In this document: piece after piece, positions 1 to 7,026 of the stretch
Layout of the letters: every line of letters begins with the position of its first letter
Position numbering within the stretch: position 1 is the first letter of the stretch
NCBI GenBank assembly: GCA_031292465.1
Contig: JARLHB010000288.1
Coordinates: forward strand, 1-11,727
Direction: 5' to 3'
Length of the DNA: 11,727 nucleotides
Source of the DNA: Ignavibacteriaceae bacterium
Lineage (GTDB): Bacteria > Bacteroidota > Ignavibacteria > Ignavibacteriales > Ignavibacteriaceae
Translations under genes and position numbers: made by a program
Notes under the pieces: model-generated
Database searches by the model: none
What the model was told of the DNA's origin: nothing
What the model saw: the letters and a program-made list of their open reading frames with translations, nothing else

Positions 1-860
1 ATTTGTTCACGAATTTTTTCTATCTCTTCCTTAATAAAGACCGTATTATGGGTAATAAAAGTAGAAATTGTCTTTGAAGATATCGTATTCGTTTCACGGT
101 TCATTTCCTGGCAAAGGAAATTCAATTTTCTGCCCGGCTCTGCTTCTTCATCAAGGCTGTTTGCAAAGAATTTTATATGGCTTTTAAGCCTTACACATTC
201 TTCTGTTATTTCAGCTTTGTCTGCAATAATTGCAAGTTCCATTTCCATGCGGTCTTTTTCTAATTTTATATCTCCGACTAAAAGCTTAACTTTTTCCTTC
301 AATTTTTCAAAATATTCATTAACACTGGCTTTAGATTCAGCTTCTATCTCGGCAAGTTTAGTTTCAATAATCTCTATACGTTTTCTAAGGTCTTTAGCCA
401 GTTCTTTACCTTCATTTCGCTTAGTTTTAAGAAGTTCTGCAAGAGCTAAATCCAAAGCTTTCCTTACTACATTAAACTCTTCCTCGGTAAAATCAATTTC
501 GCCTGCTTCAAAAAGTTCTTTGTTATAAAGGATATGTTCAAGCTTTATTTTTTCAGTTATTTTGGCTGCTTTCTTTATTTCTTTTATAAGCGACAGATAA
601 TTTTTAAGCTTATCTTTATTTAAATTAAAGTCCTCGTTATCAAAGTCATTCCTTTTTATCTGTATTACAACAGTTAACTTACCGCGATTAATTTTATTCT
701 TAATCTGCTCGCGTAGCTCGTACTCCTTAGTCATTATTGACGATGGAAGTTTTGTTATAATATCCAGAAACCGGCTGTTAACACTTTTAACTTCAGCCTC
801 TACTTTTATTTTTTCGTTTTCGGCAGTTCCTTTGCCATAACCAGTCATACTTAGAATCAT
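1..860 (-). CDS. yicC: YicC/YloC-family endoribonuclease, lacking only its last few residues
   Basis: The reading frame on the minus strand is open from an ATG at 860 to the window edge, giving 286 codons; family members are usually about 290 residues, so only the extreme C-terminus and stop are missing. The protein begins MILSMTGYGKG, the hallmark N-terminus of the YicC family. It carries the C-terminal family signature around residues 240-265 (PGRKLNFLCQEMNRETNT, then SSK), preceded by a charged, probably helical middle. AAGGA sits 5 bases before the ATG at 860, which favours that start over the internal ATG at 848. E. coli YicC and B. subtilis YloC are described as endoribonucleases acting in RNA turnover; that role here is by family membership. 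It acts in the cytoplasm. In many bacteria gmk lies next downstream, which would be outside this window. The gene has its own candidate promoter. Confidence 0.95.
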   Translation of the reverse strand, partial: MILSMTGYGKGTAENEKIKVEAEVKSVNSRFLDIITKLPSSIMTKEYELREQIKNKINRGKLTVVIQIKRNDFDNEDFNLNKDKLKNYLSLIKEIKKAAKITEKIKLEHILYNKELFEAGEIDFTEEEFNVVRKALDLALAELLKTKRNEGKELAKDLRKRIEIIETKLAEIEAESKASVNEYFEKLKEKVKLLVGDIKLEKDRMEMELAIIADKAEITEECVRLKSHIKFFANSLDEEAEPGRKLNFLCQEMNRETNTISSKTISTFITHNTVFIKEEIEKIREQ

Positions 861-881
861 ATAATTCCTTTTAAAAGACTT

Positions 882-913
882 TAAAAATAACACTTTTTCA
901 TGTGGCGAACAAA
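882..913 (-). promoter_or_regulatory. candidate promoter for yicC
   Basis: On the minus strand TTTG (910-913) is followed after 20 bases by TATTTTTA (882-889). This resembles the Bacteroidota-type pair TTTG and TAnnTTTG (one mismatch in the second box) with normal spacing, about 25 bases before the yicC start. A sigma70-like reading (TTGTTC, 17 bases, TATTTT) covers the same place. It lies in the 131-base gap between the Omp85 gene and yicC. No hairpin terminator is visible in that gap, so read-through from upstream is also possible. Confidence 0.4.
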
Positions 914-991
914 GGCAATTTTCGTAAAATTAAGCAATATTTGCTATTTGAAGGTAATAAATGGTTATACCTTTCTCTACAATATAACGAA

Positions 992-3016
992 CTAAAATGC
1001 CTCTCCCAGTCCAAAATGCAGTACTATATTGTTAAAGAAATGGGGGTCCCAGTTCTGCCACAAAAATGACGGCGCCTTTGAGTTGCCGGGATTAGGATCG
1101 TAGAATTTAAATCCCAGGTCTATTCTAAACGGCGCAACCGGGGTATAATATCTGAATCCCACGCCGGTTGCCACAGCAATACCATCCCACCTGAATTGAT
1201 TATAACCAAGCCATGTATTCCCATAATCAGCAAATAAGGCAAATCCGACGTTTTCTAAGAATCTTCTGCGTAATTCAAACGAGCCTTCCATTAGAAACGT
1301 CCCGCCTTTAACGCTGGCTCCATTAATTTCCAATACAGATTCACTTCCTATGGGCACCAGATCATTCGGACGCCAGCCGCGGACTGAATTACTCCCTCCT
1401 GCATAAAATGACCGGTTTATTGGAACGCCTGCAAAGTTTCCGTGAAAAATTTGGATATTGCCTATCTTAAATTTTGCCGCAGCGATTGAATTTTTGTTCC
1501 TGTCCAAGGCGACATAATAAGAACCGGATAATACAATTTTATGGAATAATGCAAGCGAGTCTATCTTAAATAACCCTGAAAATAAATATGGTAAGGAATT
1601 TGCCTCTTCAATGTGGAATGTAAGATTATATCCCTGCGTAGGAAAGAGTATATTATCTGCCGTTGTTGAAGAAGCATCCACGGCAATATCCGAAATAAAT
1701 GTATGCGACAAATAATCATTATGAGTACGAAATTTTGTGTAGGACTGTTCCAACGTATATGATGCACTTAAATTGTTAACAAAGGTATATGTAGGCATCT
1801 CAAAATCAAAAGTAACTTTGGAGCCATATACAGTATTATTGTAATCTGTCTGTTTATTTATTGTTGTGTAAGTTTCCCATGTGCCAAATATTGGCTTACC
1901 GAATAAATAAGGCTGATCCACAACTATCCTTGCATCTACGTAACCCAGAAGAGTTGTATCCTGAAAATTAAATCGCTTAATTAAGGTCCCGTAATCGATT
2001 CTAAATAAGTCCTGAACGCCGAATGAGGTACTTGCAGTTAATTTACGGGCATCGCCAAGAAAGTTTTTTCTTATATATGAAAAGCCAAGACCAGCATTGA
2101 ACGCTCTATTCTGGTTATTTAGAATTACTTCAGGAGAAAGCTCATTCATAAGGCCAATACTGCCGGTTAGAAGAATCGGCACTTTGTGATCGGTTGTATC
2201 CTTTACATCACCGGCAAGCAATACAGAGCTGAATAATCCGGTGCGGTACAATCTTGCCTGGCTGCTTCTAAGCTCATCTGAACTATAAAATTCCCCAACT
2301 TTAATACCTGTTATATCCCTCAGCAATTTATCATCTACAAGGCTGGCTCCTTCGCCCGTTTTGTTTATTAAAACGGTATCTACATTATAACATTCTCCCG
2401 GTAGTATATATATATAGGAATCTGCTTTACTTTGTGCAGTATCTTTTATTACAATCGTACTGTCAGACCGCGCAAACATATATCCGCTGTTTTGCAAATT
2501 GCTTACAATTTTACTTGTATTATCCTGAATAGTCTTTTGAGAAAATCTTTTACTTGTATCAACCTTTGCTTCATCGTAAGAAATTGTGTATATAAGGGAT
2601 GGATATCCGTTCATACCAACCAGATCGACTTTTCCGAACTCTGAAGGCTTATTCTCCTGAATAATATATATCAGGTCAGCCTTTTCTGAGGCAGTATCAA
2701 TATTATATTTATAAGTAATTTCTGCTTTAAAAAAGCCGTTGGAAGCATAATAATTCCTTAGTGAGTTGAGATCAATTTGAATATTTAATGAATCGAAATA
2801 AACAGGCTCTTTACCAAGACTTGAAAAAGAATGAAGGAACTTCCAGAACCACCAGGGTGTAGGCTGAGAAAAGATAGTTTCACTTAATACTGATGAGGAA
2901 AATGCATGATTCCCTTCAAATGAAATTGAATTCAGTTCAAACCGTTTGCCGGATTGAGCAAACAATTGTAAACTGCAAATGAAAAACAACAATATTAAAA
3001 TTTGCTTTAAGGGCAT
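992..3016 (-). CDS. Omp85-superfamily outer-membrane protein (BamA/TamA-like), three POTRA domains plus beta-barrel
   Basis: This is a 674-residue protein of the outer membrane. Residues 1-20 form a signal peptide with a hydrophobic core and cleavage after LFA, before Gln21. Three POTRA-like repeats follow at about 26-126, 127-206 and 210-285. The first contains the typical FEGN and a DLNSLRNYYASNGFF helix. The last third is a beta-barrel with the conserved loop-6 motif VRGW (Arg546) inside GGSNSVRGW, and the chain ends in Phe, the usual outer-membrane C-terminal signal. Family members insert beta-barrel proteins (BamA) or help translocate substrates (TamA). Three POTRAs and 674 residues are closer to TamA than to a five-POTRA BamA, but a function cannot be fixed from this. 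Start: the ATG at 3016 has GGAG only 2 bases upstream, so a TTG at 3040 (eight more residues, no clear ribosome site) remains possible. It lies 59-73 bases after the lipoprotein gene and is probably its operon partner. Confidence 0.9.
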   Translation of the reverse strand: MPLKQILILLFFICSLQLFAQSGKRFELNSISFEGNHAFSSSVLSETIFSQPTPWWFWKFLHSFSSLGKEPVYFDSLNIQIDLNSLRNYYASNGFFKAEITYKYNIDTASEKADLIYIIQENKPSEFGKVDLVGMNGYPSLIYTISYDEAKVDTSKRFSQKTIQDNTSKIVSNLQNSGYMFARSDSTIVIKDTAQSKADSYIYILPGECYNVDTVLINKTGEGASLVDDKLLRDITGIKVGEFYSSDELRSSQARLYRTGLFSSVLLAGDVKDTTDHKVPILLTGSIGLMNELSPEVILNNQNRAFNAGLGFSYIRKNFLGDARKLTASTSFGVQDLFRIDYGTLIKRFNFQDTTLLGYVDARIVVDQPYLFGKPIFGTWETYTTINKQTDYNNTVYGSKVTFDFEMPTYTFVNNLSASYTLEQSYTKFRTHNDYLSHTFISDIAVDASSTTADNILFPTQGYNLTFHIEEANSLPYLFSGLFKIDSLALFHKIVLSGSYYVALDRNKNSIAAAKFKIGNIQIFHGNFAGVPINRSFYAGGSNSVRGWRPNDLVPIGSESVLEINGASVKGGTFLMEGSFELRRRFLENVGFALFADYGNTWLGYNQFRWDGIAVATGVGFRYYTPVAPFRIDLGFKFYDPNPGNSKAPSFLWQNWDPHFFNNIVLHFGLGEAF

Positions 3017-3075
3017 AGCTCCGTGTAGTCGTCTCTTCAAAAAGAAATTATAAAATTAAATAACGGAATATATTA

Positions 3076-3702
3076 TTAATATTTCAACACTATATCCTTA
3101 TTTACCACTTTTACGGAAGGATAATCCCTTTTAAAATTACTTGTGAAGAAACTTTTAATTTCATTTATATCAATATTTTCCGAAAGGAACAGCGAAACCG
3201 GCTTACCCGGTTCGTCAACCAGGTGAGCATAATATGTTTTCCCCTCATTAAAATTCACTAAGTAGGAATACACTTCCCCGCCTCCGCTGCCAAGAAAATA
3301 GCCTTGTGAATTATAATAAACTAATTCGTAATCAAACATTGGAAACTTTATTTTCTGGACAAGGCATTTATTAAATGATCCGTTTAGCAATGGAGTTTGA
3401 TAAACAGTACTTAAGTTATTGCCGTCAGACTTTAGAAGAAAAAACTTGATCCCCCATTCTTTAGGCTTTTTCAATTCTATTCCCGCCGAAACTTCAATTA
3501 TGGAATCTTTATTAAACTTCCCTTTGTATGCAAATTTTACGTTATCACCTAATGCATTTTTAGCCTGCTGAATTACAAACTGCGGGTTTTCATACTCTGC
3601 TTTTTGAGAAGATTCTGTAGTACTTGTTTTTTTCTCTCCGCATGATATTAAAAGCGGGAAGATTATAAAAAGCGTATATAATAATTTCTTATTTAATAAC
3701 AA
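3076..3702 (-). CDS. lipoprotein of unknown function
   Basis: I do not recognise the family. With a TTG start at 3702 the product is 208 residues. It has a compact lipoprotein signal: MLLNKK, a hydrophobic stretch, then the lipobox LLISC with Cys21 as the lipidated residue. A Ser/Thr/Lys/Glu-rich linker follows, then a mostly beta-rich mature domain with no catalytic motif that I can see. The TTG has AGGGA six bases upstream and overlaps the YkuD-like gene by 14 bases. An ATG at 3738 in the same frame would overlap it by 50 bases and place the Cys at 33, with a long n-region and no good ribosome site, so I prefer the TTG. The mature part includes a Gly-rich turn (GSGGGEVYSYL) near the middle. 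The lipid anchor places it at the periplasmic face of a membrane, and its position between a YkuD-like protein and an Omp85 protein suggests an envelope role by inference only. Confidence 0.8.
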   Translation of the reverse strand: MLLNKKLLYTLFIIFPLLISCGEKKTSTTESSQKAEYENPQFVIQQAKNALGDNVKFAYKGKFNKDSIIEVSAGIELKKPKEWGIKFFLLKSDGNNLSTVYQTPLLNGSFNKCLVQKIKFPMFDYELVYYNSQGYFLGSGGGEVYSYLVNFNEGKTYYAHLVDEPGKPVSLFLSENIDINEIKSFFTSNFKRDYPSVKVVNKDIVLKY

Positions 3703-4381
3703 CTTTAGTCCCTTTCTTAACAACTGAATAAAGCTCATCTATGTCTTCATTAGAAATAGCTATTGAACCGTCCGTCCAATTATAATTAAATGGCAGATAT
3801 TTAAAGACAAAATTAAGCCTTCCGATTCCCTGAATTCCAATATGCCCGCCTAAAAAGGCGTTTGAATCAGGACAGGTGCCATAATCTATGGCAAACTTAA
3901 TTTTGTCAAAATCACTCTGAGTAATAACGCCTTTGCGCAAGGCTTCCACTGCATCATTCAGATTGGGGTAATCAATTCTTAAAAAAATATGATATCTGCT
4001 TGTAGTATCTATATCGCAAATTTTATACTCTCCAACCGGCGTAGCCAAGTCACCGTCCTTACATTTAGGAATGTTAATATTCCTTCCGAAGTTAGCCTTG
4101 TATGATTTTATAAAGACTGTATCGTTATATAAAAGAAGTTTATAAGAACTGCGGTCAATTAAGATATTTGTGTCATCAAGCTTTGCAATACCCTTTTGCG
4201 CCGCCGCCTGGCTTAACGGTATCTCTCTAAGGTTAAGAATTACACCGTAAATAACACAACCGGCTATAAATAATACCAAACCTCCGCTAAAAAATACAAC
4301 GTTTTTTATCAAGTTAGAACTTAGATAAGAAGTGTATCTTGTTATATCACTTTTTGATAATTTTATGTTTCTATTACTCAT
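3689..4381 (-). CDS. membrane-anchored YkuD-fold (L,D-transpeptidase-like) protein with apparently substituted catalytic residues
   Basis: The 230-residue product has a short cytoplasmic N-terminus, one membrane segment at about residues 27-49, and a periplasmic domain from about 65 to the end. That domain follows the YafK-like YkuD pattern: IDRSSYKLLLYNDT, GDLATPVGEYKICDID, SRYHIFLRIDYPN, GGHIGIQG, then NWTDGSIAISNEDIDELY and a closing KKGTKVVI. Active L,D-transpeptidases, which crosslink peptidoglycan or attach proteins to it, have His in an IHG motif and the nucleophile Cys in GC(I/V). Here the aligned positions are Gln184 (codon 3830-3832) and Ser206 (codon TCA, 3764-3766). His180 lies close by but four residues early. 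The protein therefore looks like a non-catalytic relative, perhaps a binding or structural one, although family-wide use of Ser cannot be excluded. It overlaps the lipoprotein gene and likely opens a three-gene operon. Confidence 0.85.
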   Translation of the reverse strand: MSNRNIKLSKSDITRYTSYLSSNLIKNVVFFSGGLVLFIAGCVIYGVILNLREIPLSQAAAQKGIAKLDDTNILIDRSSYKLLLYNDTVFIKSYKANFGRNINIPKCKDGDLATPVGEYKICDIDTTSRYHIFLRIDYPNLNDAVEALRKGVITQSDFDKIKFAIDYGTCPDSNAFLGGHIGIQGIGRLNFVFKYLPFNYNWTDGSIAISNEDIDELYSVVKKGTKVVIK

Positions 4382-4405
4382 CAGACTTATTTATGTACAA
4401 GAAAT

Positions 4406-4435
4406 AGGATAACCGGAATTCTGCCTTTTATTCAA
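4406..4435 (-). promoter_or_regulatory. candidate sigma70-like promoter of the envelope operon
   Basis: Reading the minus strand, TTGAAT (4430-4435) and TATCCT (4406-4411) are separated by 18 bases and lie about 25 bases before the ATG of the YkuD-like gene. They fall just past the frr terminator, where a new promoter would be expected. Four of six bases match the consensus in each box, so this is suggestive only. The spacer contains a 14-base word also found upstream of pyrH. Confidence 0.35.
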
Positions 4436-4526
4436 CTAAAACTTAAATAAAAATTCATTAATATTTAAATAAAATTTGTGTTAAGACAATTTACGCTTTT
4501 TATGTGTTTATTAGCTCTATGCTATT

Positions 4527-4569
4527 AAAAAAAGCAAAAGCCCAATTTTGGGTCCAAAATTGGGCTTTT
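4527..4569 (-). terminator. intrinsic terminator of pyrH-frr
   Basis: A perfect 15-base-pair stem (4536-4550 with 4555-4569) closes a four-base loop. On the minus strand it is followed two bases later by seven Ts (4533-4527). It begins about 20 bases after the frr stop codon. This is the strongest terminator in the window and isolates the translation genes from the envelope genes downstream. Confidence 0.92.
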
Positions 4570-4590
4570 AAATATCTCGATACAATTTAC

Positions 4591-5145
4591 TTAAATTTCC
4601 ATAATTTCTTTTTCTTTGTGCTTTAATACTTCATCAACTTTAAGAATATGTTCATCAGTAAGTTTTTGGATTTTATCTTCAGCTTCTTTTAGTTGATCTT
4701 CCGAAATGTTCTTTTTCTTTTCTTCCTTCTTTAAATGCTCATTTGCATCTCTTCTGATATTTCTGACTGCAACCTTAGAGTCTTCGCCAAACTTTTTAAT
4801 TAGCTTAACAAGATCTCTTCTTCGCTCCTCATTCAAAGGAGGTACGGGAATTTTTAGATTTGTTCCGTCGCTAACCGGGTTAAACCCTATATTAGCTTCA
4901 AGAATAGCTCTTTCTATTGCCGAAAGAACTGATTTGTCCCACGGAGTAACAGATAGTGTATGTGCATCCAGAACGGTAACATTTGCAGCCTGATTGATTG
5001 GCGTCATGCTTCCATAATAATCTACCTTGAGGCCATCCAAAAGCGCAGTAGTTGCTTTTCCTGATCTGATTTTTGCTAATTCTCCCCGAAGAGCTTCAAG
5101 GGACTTATCCATTCTGGATTTAGCATCTTTTATTGTCTGTTCCAT
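4591..5145 (-). CDS. frr: ribosome recycling factor (RRF)
   Basis: RRF binds the post-termination ribosome and, with EF-G, splits it into subunits for a new round of translation; it is cytoplasmic. The 184-residue product has the normal family length. The signature stretches are all present: the N-terminal helix ending in LAKIRSGKATTALLDGLKVDYYG, the domain II segment with TPINQAANVTVLD and TPWDKS, the conserved IPVPPLNEERRRDLVK, and the long C-terminal helical domain rich in Lys and Glu. GAGGA lies 5 bases before the ATG and fixes the start. It follows pyrH after 71 bases, the common pyrH-frr pairing. A perfect TATAAT on the minus strand at 5169-5174, without a good upstream box, might give some independent transcription. 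The transcript ends at the terminator immediately downstream. Confidence 0.98.
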   Translation of the reverse strand: MEQTIKDAKSRMDKSLEALRGELAKIRSGKATTALLDGLKVDYYGSMTPINQAANVTVLDAHTLSVTPWDKSVLSAIERAILEANIGFNPVSDGTNLKIPVPPLNEERRRDLVKLIKKFGEDSKVAVRNIRRDANEHLKKEEKKKNISEDQLKEAEDKIQKLTDEHILKVDEVLKHKEKEIMEI

Positions 5146-5216
5146 AAATTCCTCGAAATTTATTTAAAATTATAAGCGAAAAATATTCGTATATAACCTA
5201 TTTCTCAACATTAAAA

Positions 5217-5933
5217 TTATTTTTTTATTGTAGTGCCTACATTTTGCCCGTTTACAAGTTTTAACAGGTTATCGGGTATGTCCATATTAAATACAACCAT
5301 AGGAAGATTATTTTCCTGACAAAGGCTAACTGCAGTAAGGTCCATAATTCTTAGGTTCTTTTTAATAATGTCTAAATATGAAATATTATCATATTTTACA
5401 GCATTAGAGTTCTTTTCCGGATCCGAATCAAAAACACCATCAACACGGGTCCCTTTTATAATAACATCTGCTTCTATTTCAACTGCTCTTAAAGAAGCGG
5501 CAGTATCCGTGCTGAAATAAGGATGGCCCGTACCTGCACCGAATATAACTACTCTACCCTTTTCTAGATGCCTTATTGCACGGCGCCTTATATATGGTTC
5601 AGCAATCTCTTCCATATGAATAGCGCTCATTAACCTTGTATATATACCTTTATGCTCTATTGCATTTTGCAGGGCAAGTGCATTTATCACCGTAGCAAGC
5701 ATTCCCATCTGGTCGCCGGTCACGCGGTCAATCCCCTGATCTCCGGCGCTTAAGCCGCGATAAATATTGCCGCCGCCGATAACTACTCCAACCTGAACCC
5801 CTAAATCATGTACTTTTTTAACTTCGGTTGAAAAAAAATCAAGCACCTTATGATCTATACCAAATCCTTTATCGCCCATTAGGGATTCACCGCTGAGCTT
5901 TAATAATATTCTTTTATACTTTAATGAATTCAT
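5217..5933 (-). CDS. pyrH: UMP kinase (uridylate kinase)
   Basis: PyrH phosphorylates UMP to UDP with ATP in pyrimidine nucleotide synthesis. The bacterial enzyme is a hexamer of the amino-acid-kinase fold, typically controlled by GTP and UTP. The 238-residue sequence shows the expected motifs: KLSGESLMG (12-20), the glycine-rich IGGGNIYRG (52-60), GDQMGMLATVINALAL (73-88), and the UMP-binding loop GTGHPYFSTDTAA (134-146). A DSDP segment and LMDLTAVSLC-like stretch (read as IMDLTAVSLC) complete the C-terminal half. The usual Asn of GTGNP is His137 here. The start matches the family N-terminus (MNSLKYKRILLKLSGE), although the ribosome binding site, AAGAAAG, is weak. It heads a two-gene unit with frr. 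The 210-base gap before it holds the tsf terminator and a candidate promoter. Confidence 0.98.
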   Translation of the reverse strand: MNSLKYKRILLKLSGESLMGDKGFGIDHKVLDFFSTEVKKVHDLGVQVGVVIGGGNIYRGLSAGDQGIDRVTGDQMGMLATVINALALQNAIEHKGIYTRLMSAIHMEEIAEPYIRRRAIRHLEKGRVVIFGAGTGHPYFSTDTAASLRAVEIEADVIIKGTRVDGVFDSDPEKNSNAVKYDNISYLDIIKKNLRIMDLTAVSLCQENNLPMVVFNMDIPDNLLKLVNGQNVGTTIKK

Positions 5934-5971
5934 AAATTTCTTTCTTAAATATAGTCAATATTAATACTTTC

Positions 5972-6002
5972 CCGGCATTCTGCCTGTTGCAAATGAACAA
6001 CA
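5972..6002 (-). promoter_or_regulatory. two adjoining short hairpins in the pyrH leader
   Basis: Two dyads sit end to end about 40-70 bases before the pyrH start: GGCA-GAA-TGCC (5974-5984) and TGTTG, eight-base loop, CAACA (5985-6002). Both would lie in the 5' untranslated RNA if the candidate promoter at 6039-6067 is used. The stems are short, so a regulatory role is only a possibility. No T-run follows, so this is not a terminator. Confidence 0.25.
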
Positions 6003-6038
6003 ATTTCCAGTAAAGTAGCTTCATGCACAAGTACTAAG

Positions 6039-6067
6039 ATGATATTTTAATCCGGATGAGGCTACAA
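6039..6067 (-). promoter_or_regulatory. candidate sigma70-like promoter of pyrH-frr
   Basis: On the minus strand TTGTAG (6062-6067), 17 bases and TATCAT (6039-6044) lie between the tsf terminator and pyrH. The second box matches TATAAT at five of six positions and the first starts with TTG. Use of this promoter would give a leader of roughly 95-100 bases. Some promoter must exist here because a good terminator separates pyrH from tsf. Confidence 0.4.
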
Positions 6068-6102
6068 AAGTTAGAAAATAATTTTAGAAACGGGAATAAT
6101 AT

Positions 6103-6135
6103 AAAAAAAAGGTCTTAATAATTTAAGACCTTTTT
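6103..6135 (-). terminator. intrinsic terminator after tsf
   Basis: GGTCTTAA (6111-6118) pairs with TTAAGACC (6123-6130) around a four-base loop, and the A and T runs on either side extend the stem. On the minus strand eight Ts (6110-6103) follow the core stem. It starts about 8 bases after the tsf stop and ends the rplM-rpsI-rpsB-tsf transcript. Confidence 0.88.
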
Positions 6136-6143
6136 AATAAAAA

Positions 6144-7001
6144 TTATTTATTTTCGTCGCCTAAATGGAAGCGGCGGAAAAGGGATATTTTTATCTGCGA
6201 TCCCTGCTTAGAATTGAATTCTTTTAACAAGTCACCAACAGATTTAGTATTATCTTTAATAAATGCCTGTTCAACAAGGCAGTTTTCCTGATAGAATTTA
6301 TTTAATCTGCCATTTGCAATTTTTTCAAGAATTTGTTCCGGCTTGCCTTCTTTGCGGGCCAGTTCTTTATAGATATCCATTTCTTTTTCAATAATATCTT
6401 TAGGAACTTCTTCTCTGTAAACACAAACAGGTTTCATTGCAGCAACCTGCATAGCAATATCTTTTCCTATTCCGCTGAAAGCATCTTTAGCATTAGCAAC
6501 ATTATCAAATTTAACCAGCACACCCAGTTTTGAACCTAAATGCACATAATCAGCAATTTCACCGTCAGGTGCATTTTCAATTGCAAGGCGTGAAATTTCA
6601 ATTTTTTCACCAACTTTGCCCATTACATTAGTCTGTAATTCTTTAACCTTTGGGCTTTTTGTAATCAGGTCGTCTACATTTTCAGGTTTAAGTGAAAATA
6701 CGGTATTTAAAACTTCATCAGCAAAATTTATAAAATCTACGCTTTTTGCAACAAAATCTGTTTCACAATTAACTTCAACAATAACACCGGTCTGTTTATC
6801 ATCTGAAATTTTTGTAAGCACTAAACCTTCGTTAGCAGATTTTTCCGCTCTTTTCGAAGCAACAGCAGCTCCTTTTTTACGAAGTATTTCAACTGCTTTT
6901 TCAAAATCACCTTCAGCTTCAGTTAGGGCTTTCTTACAATCCATCATGCCCGCACCGGTTTTTTGTCTTAATTCATTTACTTGTGCAGCGGTAATAACCA
7001 T
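6144..7001 (-). CDS. tsf: translation elongation factor Ts (EF-Ts)
   Basis: EF-Ts is the nucleotide exchange factor that releases GDP from EF-Tu in the cytoplasm. The 285-residue product is close to the normal length. The N-terminal UBA-like domain (about 1-55) contains the family signature TGAGMMDCKKAL near residue 15 and ends with GAAVASKRAEKSANEG. The core contains CETDFVAKSVDF, the EF-Tu-contacting stretch, near residue 80, and later HLGSKLGVLVKFD and DIAMQVAAMKPV. The start gives the canonical MVITAAQVNELRQKTGAG; GAGGA lies about 11 bases upstream with AAGAG closer, so the ribosome site is not ideal. It starts 25 bases after the rpsB stop, the classic rpsB-tsf arrangement, and is the last gene before a terminator. 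Confidence 0.98.
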   Translation of the reverse strand: MVITAAQVNELRQKTGAGMMDCKKALTEAEGDFEKAVEILRKKGAAVASKRAEKSANEGLVLTKISDDKQTGVIVEVNCETDFVAKSVDFINFADEVLNTVFSLKPENVDDLITKSPKVKELQTNVMGKVGEKIEISRLAIENAPDGEIADYVHLGSKLGVLVKFDNVANAKDAFSGIGKDIAMQVAAMKPVCVYREEVPKDIIEKEMDIYKELARKEGKPEQILEKIANGRLNKFYQENCLVEQAFIKDNTKSVGDLLKEFNSKQGSQIKISLFRRFHLGDENK

Positions 7002-7026
7002 AACTCTTATCTTCCTCTTTATTTAA

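Noticed and set aside
217..528. Plus-strand open frame of about 100 codons, Ser-rich
   Set aside because: It lies opposite yicC, which has a full family match; the Ser/Leu-rich translation is typical of an antisense shadow.
2405..2416. (TA)6 simple repeat
   Set aside because: It lies inside the Omp85 coding region and encodes an ordinary YIYI beta strand; it is too short to suggest phase variation, and a change of one unit is not seen.
6616..7026. Plus-strand open frame of 136 codons
   Set aside because: It is antisense to tsf, a certain gene, and has no family motif or ribosome site.
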